From Beijerinckiaceae bacterium RH AL1 (GTDB taxonomy: Bacteria; Pseudomonadota; Alphaproteobacteria; Rhizobiales; Beijerinckiaceae), in contig LR590083.2 of NCBI GenBank assembly GCA_901457705.2, positions 3,224,597-3,288,596 of the forward strand: a stretch of 64,000 nt of DNA. Reading direction: 5' to 3'. How positions within the stretch are numbered: position 1 is the stretch's first letter; each line of letters begins with the position of its first letter. The notes beneath the pieces were generated by a model. The model saw nothing but the letters and a program-made list of their open reading frames with translations. It was not told where the DNA came from and ran no database searches. A program made the translations under genes and the position numbers. Positions 34,811-43,811 of this stretch are shown in pieces.

Positions 34811-35404
34811 TCAGGCGCGGTTGTCGCGGATCGCCATGTCGCCGACGGCAGGCACGACCCGCAGGCGCTGGAAGCGTCCGTCGCGGTAGGCCCTCAGGAA
34901 GGCGTCGTAGTCGCGGAACACGACGCAGCCGTTCGATTCAGGGCGGCGGCCGCGCAGCATGTAGGTGTGGGTGAGGAAGCCGGTGCGGCCGAAGACGTTG
35001 CCGAGGATCGGCGTCATCTTGAGCGCGGCGACGCCGTGGAAGAGGTATTTTCGCGGGCTGAGCTCGTAGAGGGCCGGCGGCGCCGCGCCGCGCATGCGCT
35101 CGCGAACGAAGCGCGGATCGTCGGCGCGCTCGGCAAGGCCGGAATGCGCCTCCAGCCGCGAGCCGTCCGGCAGCACGACGACATGCGCGGAAATGTCGTA
35201 GACGGCGGTCGCCCGCTCGGGCAGCGCGTCGGAATAAGTGTAGCCGGCGAGCGACGAAGACACCCAGTCGGCGGCGGCCTCGAACGGCGCGGTAACGTCG
35301 GGCGTCGACGGCAACGCGAGCGGGGTCGACGGCCCGACGACTGCCGCCTGCGCTGCGACGAGAGGCAACGCCATGTAGAATGCCGCGCCGGCCAGCCACT
35401 TCAT
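34811..35404 (-). CDS. exported DUF2778 (Tlde1-like) protein
   Basis: 197 residues. Signal peptide to about residue 20. The DUF2778 domain starts near residue 65 (TAVYDISAHVVVLPDG) with His87 (AHSGL), a FHGV segment (His123), THTYMLRG and Cys160 in ESNGCVVF. Tlde1 domains act on peptidoglycan as L,D-carboxypeptidase/transpeptidase-like enzymes using His and Cys, which fits these positions. Its own signal peptide and the absence of T6SS genes suggest a chromosomal envelope enzyme. Confidence 0.88.
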   Translation of the reverse strand: MKWLAGAAFYMALPLVAAQAAVVGPSTPLALPSTPDVTAPFEAAADWVSSSLAGYTYSDALPERATAVYDISAHVVVLPDGSRLEAHSGLAERADDPRFVRERMRGAAPPALYELSPRKYLFHGVAALKMTPILGNVFGRTGFLTHTYMLRGRRPESNGCVVFRDYDAFLRAYRDGRFQRLRVVPAVGDMAIRDNRA

Positions 35405-35615
35405 CCCGCGTCGCCTGTAGAGAACCCAGCTTCATAAGGAGGGGGTGCAGCTTAACTCGGCCGAAGTACGTGAGCGATGATTTGGCTGCCACAGTTAACA
35501 GCAAAGCGGCGCCAGGCGTTTCGTCACCTCACATGACATGCTCGTGCGCGCCTGGGCGGGAGGCGACGCGAACCATGGTCGCTTGGCCGGTTGAAGCGCG
35601 AAAGGAGGACACGTC

Positions 35616-35897
35616 ATGCGTTGTTCGTCAGCGGCCCTCGGCCTTTTCTTCGTCGCCGCCTTCGGCTCGTGCGCGGTGGCGCAAAACACGACGGGGTCCG
35701 CCTCGTCCGGCACCGCCTCGGGATCGGGGATGAGCGCCTCTCCGACCGGCTCGCCCATGACCGGAGCGTCCGGCACGCCCTCGATGACCGGGACGACAGG
35801 CTCGACCGCGGGCTCCAGCACGCCGGGCACGAGCCATTGCGCCAACGCCGACCCCTTGGACACCACCGCGCAGGAGCTCGGCTGCCCGCAGAACTAG
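35616..35897 (+). CDS. secreted Ser/Thr/Gly-rich low-complexity peptide
   Basis: 93 residues: signal peptide (LFFVAAFGSCAVA) then a low-complexity Ser/Thr/Gly/Pro tract with repeated TG-S and SGTAS-type units, ending in a short Cys-bearing tail (SHCANADPL, GCPQN). AAAGGAGG lies close before the ATG, an ideal ribosome site. Function unknown. Its stop overlaps the convergent esterase stop by 4 bases. Confidence 0.75.
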   Translation: MRCSSAALGLFFVAAFGSCAVAQNTTGSASSGTASGSGMSASPTGSPMTGASGTPSMTGTTGSTAGSSTPGTSHCANADPLDTTAQELGCPQN

Positions 35898-36598
35898 CCG
35901 CCGCTGCGCGCAGCGAGCCACGCGGCGAGGTCTTGCGTTTCGGACTCGTTGGTGGCGTGGCCCATGCCGGGATAGGCATGGAACGCGACCGGAACGCCCA
36001 GATGCTCCAGCGACGACCGCGCCGCAGTCGCCGCGGCGATCGGGATGCGAGGATCGGCGGTGCCGTGCCCGATGAAGAACGGGTCGTGCGCAAGGCCGAC
36101 GCTGGCGACGCCGGCGAGGGCCGAAGGGAACATCGAGCCCGAGAGCACGACGGCGCCGGCAAAGCGCTCGGGGTCATGGAGCGCGACCTCGTAGGTCATC
36201 ACGCCGCCCTGGCTGAAGCCGCCGAGAAACACGCGGCGGGGGTCGGCATCGAAGCGCTCGACGGATTTCTGGACAATCAGCTCGACGATCTTGCGCGAGA
36301 GCGCGATGTCGGCGGCCCGCGAGGTCTTACGGTACCAGGAGAAGCCGCCGCCGTCCCGGAACGGCCCGCGCGGCGACACGACGACGAAGTCGGGCGGCAG
36401 ATCGCGCCACATCGAGACCATGTCGCGCTCGTCGGCGCCGGCCCCGTGCAGCAGCACGATCAGCGGCGGATGCGCGGTTTTTTGTGTCGGCTCATGCGCG
36501 AGCATGGTGACGTCCGACGCCTCGGCCGCGCCCGTCCAGAGCAGCAGCGTCGCAAGAAACGCGCGACGAGGGGCAGCAAGGAGGGGGTTGCGAGACAT
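35894..36598 (-). CDS. alpha/beta hydrolase (phospholipase/carboxylesterase type), exported
   Basis: 234 residues with N-terminal hydrophobic leader (RAFLATLLLWTGAAEA). Oxyanion segment LLHGAGADERD, nucleophile elbow GFSQGG, catalytic Asp in GTADPRIP and His in GMGHATN. Resembles the small YpfH/carboxylesterase group. Start overlaps the upstream DUF2778 stop by one base (TGATG), suggesting coupling. Confidence 0.88.
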   Translation of the reverse strand: MSRNPLLAAPRRAFLATLLLWTGAAEASDVTMLAHEPTQKTAHPPLIVLLHGAGADERDMVSMWRDLPPDFVVVSPRGPFRDGGGFSWYRKTSRAADIALSRKIVELIVQKSVERFDADPRRVFLGGFSQGGVMTYEVALHDPERFAGAVVLSGSMFPSALAGVASVGLAHDPFFIGHGTADPRIPIAAATAARSSLEHLGVPVAFHAYPGMGHATNESETQDLAAWLAARSGG

Positions 36599-37755
36599 CA
36601 GCTCGCGTGGGCGACGACCAGCAGGCGACGGATCATGCCGGCATCGTAGGCGGCGATGAACTGCTCGTAGTTGCGGAAGACGACGCAGCCGTTCGACTCG
36701 CCCGAGCGACCGCGCAGCATGTAGCTGTGGGTGAGCAGGCCGGCGCGGCCGTAGGTGGTGCCGCCCGTCGGCGTCAGGCGCAGCGCGCGCACGCCGTGGA
36801 AGATCGCCTCGCGCGGCGTCAGCTCGTAGAGGTTCGGCGGCGTCGCGCCACGCATGTGGAGCGCCACGCTGGACGGATCGTCGACGTAGGGGCCAAGGCC
36901 CGAATGCGCCTCGAGCTTGCGGCCGTTCGGCAGCGTCACGGTGTGCGCGGAGATGTCGTAGACGGCGGTGTAGCGATCGATGGCCGGGCGGCCGAGCTCG
37001 CCGGGCTCCACGGCGGCGTAGCCGAGCGCGGTCGACGGCCGCGTGATGGCGCCGAACATCTTGTCGAAGAACGAGCCGCCCTGCGTCGGGGCGGCTGGCG
37101 CGACGGTCGGCTCGCCGGGGGCCACCGGGGCGACCGACGCGGACGGGGTCGCCGGCAGGGCCGCGACGACGCGGCGGTTCGCCGGCGCATGCGGAATAGC
37201 GGCGAAATCGGGCCGCGGCAGCGGCAGGGGGATCTCCTTCGCCTGGCTAGGCGCCGGCGCCACCATCGGCGCGAGCCCGGCGTCATCGGACGGCTCGGTC
37301 TCCTCAGCGGTTCCGAGCGACGCGACCTGCGCGGGCGCCGCGACGGGCGACGGCGCGGCGTCGGCCTGCTCCAGCGGCACGGTGCGGGTCGGCTCGAAGG
37401 CCGAGCGCAGCGCGGCGACGCGGCCGAACGAAGCGGATTTGGCGCCGGTCACGAAATTGGGGTCGAGGATCGCCGCGTAGCGGCGCAGCGGCGCGAGGGC
37501 GGCGCCCTGCGCGGCCTGGACGGGCTTCGCCGCCGCGACATGCGGGACGAGCGCGGGCATCGCGGCGACGACCGCGGGCGTGGCGGCGGCAGCCACCGTC
37601 TTGGGCGCCGAATTGGAATGAAGCACGTCGAGGCCGATCGGCACGCTCAAGAGCAGCGCGGCGGCGCAGATGAGCTTCTGCGACGGGATACGCCGTGCGT
37701 AGCCGTACGGCTCGTACGGCGCGCATTCCGCCGTCCCCCAGCTCAAATCGGTCAT
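36598..37755 (-). CDS. DUF2778 (Tlde1-like) protein with membrane anchor and Ala/Pro-rich linker
   Basis: 385 residues. One membrane segment at about residues 30-48 (LICAAALLLSVPIGLDVL), a long Ala/Pro-rich linker to about residue 250, then a C-terminal DUF2778 domain: TAVYDISAHTVTLPNG, AHSGLGPY, FHGVRALRL, THSYMLRG, ESNGCVVF with conserved His and Cys. The linker could span the periplasm to reach peptidoglycan. ATG 37755 is preferred over 37782 because purine-rich GAGCGGGGG lies just before it. Confidence 0.87.
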   Translation of the reverse strand: MTDLSWGTAECAPYEPYGYARRIPSQKLICAAALLLSVPIGLDVLHSNSAPKTVAAAATPAVVAAMPALVPHVAAAKPVQAAQGAALAPLRRYAAILDPNFVTGAKSASFGRVAALRSAFEPTRTVPLEQADAAPSPVAAPAQVASLGTAEETEPSDDAGLAPMVAPAPSQAKEIPLPLPRPDFAAIPHAPANRRVVAALPATPSASVAPVAPGEPTVAPAAPTQGGSFFDKMFGAITRPSTALGYAAVEPGELGRPAIDRYTAVYDISAHTVTLPNGRKLEAHSGLGPYVDDPSSVALHMRGATPPNLYELTPREAIFHGVRALRLTPTGGTTYGRAGLLTHSYMLRGRSGESNGCVVFRNYEQFIAAYDAGMIRRLLVVAHAS

Positions 37756-37895
37756 GCCCCCGCTCTCGGCCCCCGCGATCACCGTGTCGTGAGATTGGCC
37801 ATCATTCGTGTCCGCGATAAGGACGCGGCAAGGCCAAGCGACGCTACATTAAGGCCGAGTTTGGTTAAGCGCGGTTTAAGCGTTAACCCTGTCGC

Positions 37896-39140
37896 TCAGG
37901 GCGCGGAGGACGACGTCTTCACCGCCGCCGCCTTGTCGCCCTCGACGTGCACGAGGTCGCCGTTGCGGATCGACTCCTGCGGGTTGTCGACGAGCTTGTC
38001 GCCGAGCGCGATGCCCTTCCGCACCTCGACGTCGACACCGAGATTGCGCCCGATGTCGACCGGCACCAGCTCGACGCGGTCGCCGTCGACCACCCGCGCC
38101 ACCTGGATGCCGTGCCGCACGAAGATGAGCGCCGTCACCGGGATGCGCAGCGTGTCGCCGCTCGCCTGGATGTGGAAGTGCACCTCGGTGAAGCTGCCCG
38201 GCCAGAGCTGGCCGTCCGGATTGTCGGAATGCAGCTCGACCAAGCCGGTGCGCGACGACTCTGACACCGCGTTCGCCGTCGACGCCACCTTGGCCGGGAA
38301 GGACTTGCCCTTGCCGGTGACCGACAGCGTCGCCTCGAGCCCGGGCTTCATCGACTCGAGGAAGGCCTGCGGCACGTCGACGTAGGTGCGCATCATGTGG
38401 ACGTCCGCGACCTGGAACAGCGGATGGCCCGACTTGCCCTCGGCGGTCACGAGGTCGCCGATGTCGACGTTGCGCTGCGTGACGATGCCGTCGAACGGTG
38501 CCACGATCTGCTTGAAGCGCACCAGCTCCTCGAGGCGGCCGACGGCGGCCTTCTGCGCCTCGACGTTGGCCTTGGCGACCTCGACGGCGGCCTTGCGCGC
38601 TTCCGAGGTGAAACGGTCCGTGTCGCCGCGCTCGGCGGACGACCAGCCTTGGACGACAAGGCGGGCCGTGCGCTGGTTGGTGGCGACCGACAGGTCGGCA
38701 TTGGCCTGCGCCTGCAGCGACGCCGCGTTGAGCTGCAGCAGCTGCGCCCTGGCCTGGGCGAGCTGCTGGTCGAGGTCCGGCGCCGAGATCTCGGCGAGAA
38801 CATCGCCCTTCTTCACGTGCGAGCCGATGTCGTGGTGCCAGGCGGTGATGTAGCCGGTGGCACGCGCGTAGAGCGAGCCGGTGTAGTTGGCGCGCACGGT
38901 GCCCGGCAGCGACAGCTCCTGCTCGTCGGAGCCCTTCTTGGGGCTGATGACGTGCACGGAGGGGATCGCCTGCTCGTTCGTCCAGGTCTCGACCTCCTGC
39001 ATGCTGCGGGCACGGTCGACCACGCCGAAATAGGCGGCGCCCGCGGCGGCAAGCAGGACGCAGCCGAGCACCACGACGACGCGGCCCTTGCGCGGGTTGG
39101 AGACGGAGGGGCTGGAGACGGACTCTTGAGCCATGTTCAT
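37896..39140 (-). CDS. RND efflux periplasmic adaptor subunit
   Basis: 414 residues of the membrane fusion protein family. Membrane anchor at about 21-42, then lipoyl/hairpin halves (SLYARATGYITAWHHDIGS, EISAPDLDQQLAQARAQL, VAPFDGIVTQRNVDIGDLV) and a beta-barrel end. It links the permease encoded just upstream (6-base gap) to an outer-membrane channel; no channel gene is seen here. Start could be residue 3 (MAQESV). Confidence 0.92.
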   Translation of the reverse strand: MNMAQESVSSPSVSNPRKGRVVVVLGCVLLAAAGAAYFGVVDRARSMQEVETWTNEQAIPSVHVISPKKGSDEQELSLPGTVRANYTGSLYARATGYITAWHHDIGSHVKKGDVLAEISAPDLDQQLAQARAQLLQLNAASLQAQANADLSVATNQRTARLVVQGWSSAERGDTDRFTSEARKAAVEVAKANVEAQKAAVGRLEELVRFKQIVAPFDGIVTQRNVDIGDLVTAEGKSGHPLFQVADVHMMRTYVDVPQAFLESMKPGLEATLSVTGKGKSFPAKVASTANAVSESSRTGLVELHSDNPDGQLWPGSFTEVHFHIQASGDTLRIPVTALIFVRHGIQVARVVDGDRVELVPVDIGRNLGVDVEVRKGIALGDKLVDNPQESIRNGDLVHVEGDKAAAVKTSSSAP

Positions 39141-39146
39141 TTCCGA

Positions 39147-42100
39147 TTACGCGCCGTGGGCGACGTGGGCAAGCGCCGGCGGAGCGGTCTCGGCCTGGCG
39201 GCGGTTGGCGTTGCGGTGGACGATCGAGAAGACGACCGGCACGAAGAGCAGCGTTGCGACGGTCGCAAACAGCAGGCCGCCGATGACGGCGCGGCCGAGC
39301 GGTGCGTTCTGGCCGGGCTCGATCGCCATCGGCGCCATGCCGATCATCATCGCGAGCGCCGTCATGATGACCGGACGCAGGCGAGTCGCGCCGGCGGCCA
39401 GCGCGGCGGTGACGGCGTCGCGGCCCTCGCGGAGCTGCTCGCGGGCGAAGGAGATGACGAGGATCGAGTTCGCGGTCGCGACGCCCATGCACATGATCGC
39501 GCCGGTGAGCGCCGGCACCGAGACATGGGTCATGGTCAGGAACAGCATCCACACGATGCCGGCGAGCGCCGCCGGTAGGGCCATGACGATGACGAACGGA
39601 TCGAGCCACGACTGGAAGTTGACGACGATCAGCAGGTAGATCAGCACGATCGAGAAGGCGAGACCGATCAGAAGCTGGCTGTAGGCCGTCGACATGGTGA
39701 TCGCCTGCCCGCGGATCTTCACTATCGAGCCTTTCGGCAGCTTGTCGTGGTTCTCGTCGACGATCTTCTGCACGTCGGCGATCACCGCGCCGAGGTCGCG
39801 CCCCTGGTTCGTCGCGTAGATGTTGAAGGCGTTGCGCACGTCGTAATGGTCGACGGCGGCCGGCAGCGGCTCCGGCGTGATGCTCGCAAGGCCTCCGAGC
39901 AGCTGGTTCGTGTCCCCGGCGCGGATCGGCAGGTTCTTCAGCTCGTTCATCGTGTCGATGGAGTACTGCGGCGTCTGCACCGAGACCGGGTACGAGACTC
40001 CGTTGGCCGGATTGTACCAGTAGGTCGGCGCGGTCTGCGTCGAGCCGGAGAGCGTCGTCTGGATGTTGGTCGCGGCATCCTGCTCGGTCAGCCCGACCAC
40101 GCCGGCGAGCTCGCGATCGAAGCCGACATGCAGTCCCGGGTTGCGGGTCGGCTCCTGGATGCGCAGGTCGGCGATGCCGGGAACGTGGCGGAGCTTCGTC
40201 ATCAGCATCGCCGCATAGTCGCGCGTCGCGTCGGCGTTGGAGCCGATCGTCTGCACGTCGACCGGCGCCGGGGCGCCGAAGTTCAGGATCTGGCTCACCA
40301 TGTCGGCCGGCAGGAAGGCGAAGGTGGCCTCCGGGAAGGCGCGCGGCAGGGTGGTCCGCAGCATCTTGACGTAGTCGGAGGACGGCGGATCCTCGGCGGA
40401 CGAGAGCGTCACCAGCATGTCGGCATCGAAGACGCCGATCGTGCCGGAATTGCCGTAGGTGATGTTGATGCCGCTGTTCGGCAGGCCGATGTTGTTGACG
40501 ACGCTCTGCACCTTATCGCGCGGCAGCGAGGACCTGATCTTCGCCTCGACGCGATCGATCAGCGCCGTCACCTCCTCGATGCGCATGCCGGTCGGCGCCC
40601 GCACGTGGATGCGGATCGCGTCGGAATCGATGGTCGGGAAGAAGTCGCGGCCAAGGTAGGGCAGTAGCGCGAACGAGGCGAGCACCACGGCGAGGAAGCC
40701 GCAGACGAAGACCTTGCGGTGGATGAGCGCGAGCGACAGCAGGCCGAGGTAGCCGCCGCGAAACCGCTCGAAGCCGCGCTCGAAGGTCCGCTGCAGACGC
40801 ACGAAGATCGACGGCCGCTTGCCGGGCACGGAATGCGCCTGGTCGTGCTCGTGGCCGGAGAGCAGGAAGCGCGCGAGCGTCGGCACGACCGTGTAGGTCA
40901 GCACATAGGACGCGATCATCGCGAAGACGACGGCCATCGCCAAAGGACGGAACAGGTAGCCGGCGACGCCGCCAAGCGTCAGCAGCGGCGCGAAGGCGAT
41001 GCAGATGCAGAAGAGCGCCACGGTCGCCGGCGGCATGATCTCCTGCGCGCCGCGGGTGATGGCGGTCGTGATGTCCTCGCCGAGCTCTTCCATGTGCCGG
41101 TTGATGTTCTCGATCGTCACTGTCGCGTCGTCGACGAGGATGCCGACGGCGAGCGCCAGGCCGCCCAGCGTCATGACGTTGATCGTCTGGCCGAGCTGCG
41201 ACAGCGCGATGAGCGCGCAGAGCACGGCGAGCGGGATCGAGGCGGTGATGATCAGCGTCGAGCGCCAGCTGCCGAGGAAGACGAGGATCATCAAGCCGGT
41301 CAGCGCGGCGGCGATCAGGCCTTCGCGCACGACCGAGGTGACGGAGTTCTTCACGAAGGGCGACTGGTCGGCGACGTAGCGCAGCTTGACGCCCTCGGGG
41401 AGCTGATCCTCGATCACCGGCAGGCGCTTCTTGACCTCGGCGATGATGTCGAGCGTCGACGCGCCGCCGGTCTTCAGCACCGACATCAGCACGCCCTTCG
41501 CGCCGTCGAGCTGCACCAGGTTCGTCTGCGGCGGCGAGCCGTTGTGGACGTTGGCGACGTCGCGCATGAAGATGACGGCGCCGTTCACGACCTTGACCGG
41601 CAGGTTGTTGAACTCTTCGATCTTCTTCGGGGAGTCGTTCAAGTCGACGATCCACTCGTAGGCGCCGATCTTCTGCGTGCCGACGGGCGTGATCAGGTTC
41701 TGGCGCGCCAGCGCCGCGCCGACGTCGTTGGCGGAAATGCCGTGCTCGTGCAGGGCCTTCTGGTCGAGGTCGATCTGCACCTGCCGCGCCGCGCCGCCAT
41801 AGGGATACGGAAGCTGCGCTCCGGGAATGGTCGCGAGCTGCGGCCGGATGAAGTTTACAGCCAAATCATTCAGCGCGGTCTGCGACAGCTTGCTGGAGGA
41901 TAGCGCGAGCTGGATGACCGGAACGGACGACGCGTTGTACACGACCATCTGCGGCGGGGTGACGCCGGCCGGCAGCTGCTTCAGGATGGTTTGCGAGATC
42001 GACACGACCTGCGCCTGCGCCGCGGCGATGTCGACCGTCGGCTGGAAGTATATCTTCACGATGCCGTAGCCCGGCACCGACTGCGACTCGATATGCTCGA

Positions 42101-42335
42101 TGTCGTTGACGGTCGCCGTCAGCACGCGCTCGTAGACGGTGGTGATACGGCCCTGCATGTCGTCCGCCGGCAGGCCCGTGTAGCTCCAGATCACCGAGAT
42201 GACCGGGATGCCGATGTTCGGGAAGATGTCCGTGGGAGTCCGAACGATCGAGAGACCGCCGAAGAGGAAGATCAGGATCGACATCACCACGAAGGTGTAA
42301 GGTCGAGCGAGAGCGAGGCGGACGATGGCGGACAT
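39147..42335 (-). CDS. RND efflux permease (HAE1-type)
   Basis: 1062-residue inner-membrane proton-driven pump. Twelve predicted spans, two large periplasmic loops. TM4 carries the proton-relay acidic pair (LAVGILVDDATVTIENI). TM1 opens VRLALARPYTFVVMSILIF; FGTD- or FPTID-type porter segments visible (DFFPTIDSDAIRI). MSAIVRLAL at 42335 is preferred over the ATG 18 bases upstream. Transcribed with its adaptor. Substrate unknown. Confidence 0.93.
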   Translation of the reverse strand: MSAIVRLALARPYTFVVMSILIFLFGGLSIVRTPTDIFPNIGIPVISVIWSYTGLPADDMQGRITTVYERVLTATVNDIEHIESQSVPGYGIVKIYFQPTVDIAAAQAQVVSISQTILKQLPAGVTPPQMVVYNASSVPVIQLALSSSKLSQTALNDLAVNFIRPQLATIPGAQLPYPYGGAARQVQIDLDQKALHEHGISANDVGAALARQNLITPVGTQKIGAYEWIVDLNDSPKKIEEFNNLPVKVVNGAVIFMRDVANVHNGSPPQTNLVQLDGAKGVLMSVLKTGGASTLDIIAEVKKRLPVIEDQLPEGVKLRYVADQSPFVKNSVTSVVREGLIAAALTGLMILVFLGSWRSTLIITASIPLAVLCALIALSQLGQTINVMTLGGLALAVGILVDDATVTIENINRHMEELGEDITTAITRGAQEIMPPATVALFCICIAFAPLLTLGGVAGYLFRPLAMAVVFAMIASYVLTYTVVPTLARFLLSGHEHDQAHSVPGKRPSIFVRLQRTFERGFERFRGGYLGLLSLALIHRKVFVCGFLAVVLASFALLPYLGRDFFPTIDSDAIRIHVRAPTGMRIEEVTALIDRVEAKIRSSLPRDKVQSVVNNIGLPNSGINITYGNSGTIGVFDADMLVTLSSAEDPPSSDYVKMLRTTLPRAFPEATFAFLPADMVSQILNFGAPAPVDVQTIGSNADATRDYAAMLMTKLRHVPGIADLRIQEPTRNPGLHVGFDRELAGVVGLTEQDAATNIQTTLSGSTQTAPTYWYNPANGVSYPVSVQTPQYSIDTMNELKNLPIRAGDTNQLLGGLASITPEPLPAAVDHYDVRNAFNIYATNQGRDLGAVIADVQKIVDENHDKLPKGSIVKIRGQAITMSTAYSQLLIGLAFSIVLIYLLIVVNFQSWLDPFVIVMALPAALAGIVWMLFLTMTHVSVPALTGAIMCMGVATANSILVISFAREQLREGRDAVTAALAAGATRLRPVIMTALAMMIGMAPMAIEPGQNAPLGRAVIGGLLFATVATLLFVPVVFSIVHRNANRRQAETAPPALAHVAHGA

Positions 42336-42447
42336 GGGAAGTTTGTATCGCACCCTATCGAGGCAAACTCGCGGCGGCCGCCTCTGCGCAATGATGCAGC
42401 GGGTTTACCCGATAGTGGCACCTACCGCCATCACTTCCTCGTGTGGC

Positions 42448-43671
42448 TCAGCTGCGCGCCGCGCGGGGCACGCCGCGGCGGGCCACGGCTACGCTTTCCT
42501 CCGGTGCGGTGTTTGGCGGCGGCAGCGACGGGAGCGGCGCCTTGCGCCAGAAGCCGCCGGTACGGCCGGTCTCGACGCCGGCGTCGTAGAGGCGGCGCAT
42601 GTAGGCGGTGTCGAAGCTGCCGAGCCCGGCCTTGACGATCGCCGGGTCGATCGAGGTCAGGTTGAAGTCCACCTTGTTGGCCTTCGCGTAGGCATACATC
42701 TGCGCGAGATCGACCTCCGACTTCTGCGTGGTCAGCGTATCGATCGAGGCCGCCACGATCGGCAGCGTCGAGCGCTCGACGACCGAGAACTGCGGCTCGA
42801 TGACGGTGTTCATGACGACGTAGATGGAGCCGCCGGCAAGGCGCGTCTTGCGCTGCAGCGCGAGGTACTTGAGCGGCAGCGTGAAGACCGCCGTCGTCAC
42901 GTTGCCGTCGGCGTGCATCTCCTGGAACTCGCGGCCGTCGGCGGTGACCTCGATGAGCTGCGGCGCGAAGACGAGCGGCACGCTCGCCGAGGCGGCGAGC
43001 ACCTTGCGGATGAGGTCGATCGAGTCCGGGCGGCCCGAGGCGGCGATGGCGCCGATGTTCCAGACGACGCCGCGCTTCGAGTCGATGTTCGTCGTCACGA
43101 CGTAGAGGCGACGCCCGGCCCGGTGCTCGCGGGCGATCGCCTCGACGATGTCGGGCGTCACGTAGCGCGAGACGAGATCGAGCAGGCGGTGGCCGCCGAA
43201 CAGGCTCGAGCCGAAGGCCGCGCGGCCGAAATCGGGCGCGGCGACCAGCGTCTCCGCCTCGCCACCCGTGTAGATGTCGGCCAGCGTCGCGTCGTAGGCG
43301 GGCCCGAGGAAGGCGAAGGGCGCCATCAGCGCCCCCGTCGAGACGCCCGAGACCGCGTTGAAGGTCGGACGCCGGCCGCTCTGCGTCCAGCCGTTGAGGA
43401 TGCCGGCCCCGTAGGCGCCGTTGCCGCCGCCGCCGGAGAGCGCGAGATACTGCGATGCCTCGCCGGGCTTGAGGTCCGGTGCGAAATCCACGGGGTAGTC
43501 GCGCGCCTCGTCGAGCCAGACGCGGATGTGCTCGTAGCCCGGCGGCTGGGCGAGCGCCGCCTCCTGCGCCGTGTAAGGGATGCGCGGCTGCGAGCCGGCG
43601 CACGCCGCCGTCAGCGCGGCAAGCCCTGCGACAACGCAGACCCTGACGATGGCAGAAATGCCTCGCAGCAT
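42448..43671 (-). CDS. patatin-like phospholipase lipoprotein
   Basis: 407 residues with a lipoprotein signal (LAALTAAC lipobox, Cys ~24). Patatin domain: oxyanion loop ALSGGGGNGAYGAG, nucleophile in GVSTG, catalytic Asp in HADGNV. Should hydrolyse phospholipid acyl esters on the outside of the inner membrane or at the outer membrane. Runs in the same direction as the RND pump 112 bases downstream, so it may be co-transcribed with it. Confidence 0.9.
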   Translation of the reverse strand: MLRGISAIVRVCVVAGLAALTAACAGSQPRIPYTAQEAALAQPPGYEHIRVWLDEARDYPVDFAPDLKPGEASQYLALSGGGGNGAYGAGILNGWTQSGRRPTFNAVSGVSTGALMAPFAFLGPAYDATLADIYTGGEAETLVAAPDFGRAAFGSSLFGGHRLLDLVSRYVTPDIVEAIAREHRAGRRLYVVTTNIDSKRGVVWNIGAIAASGRPDSIDLIRKVLAASASVPLVFAPQLIEVTADGREFQEMHADGNVTTAVFTLPLKYLALQRKTRLAGGSIYVVMNTVIEPQFSVVERSTLPIVAASIDTLTTQKSEVDLAQMYAYAKANKVDFNLTSIDPAIVKAGLGSFDTAYMRRLYDAGVETGRTGGFWRKAPLPSLPPPNTAPEESVAVARRGVPRAARS

Positions 43672-43811
43672 GCCGGTCCCCCGAAAACCCCTGTGGGATC
43701 AACTACGACATCCGCCTTAAGGCTCTTTTAGCAACGCTTGCCCGCGCCGGTCGCGGATTTGCCTCGGCGTGTCCAAAGCGCAACAAAGGCGGGGCGGAGG
43801 TGCCGGCACCC

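Noticed and set aside
34811-37755. Type VI secretion effector/immunity island
   Set aside because: The DUF2778 proteins carry their own export signals and no T6SS structural, adaptor or immunity gene is seen.
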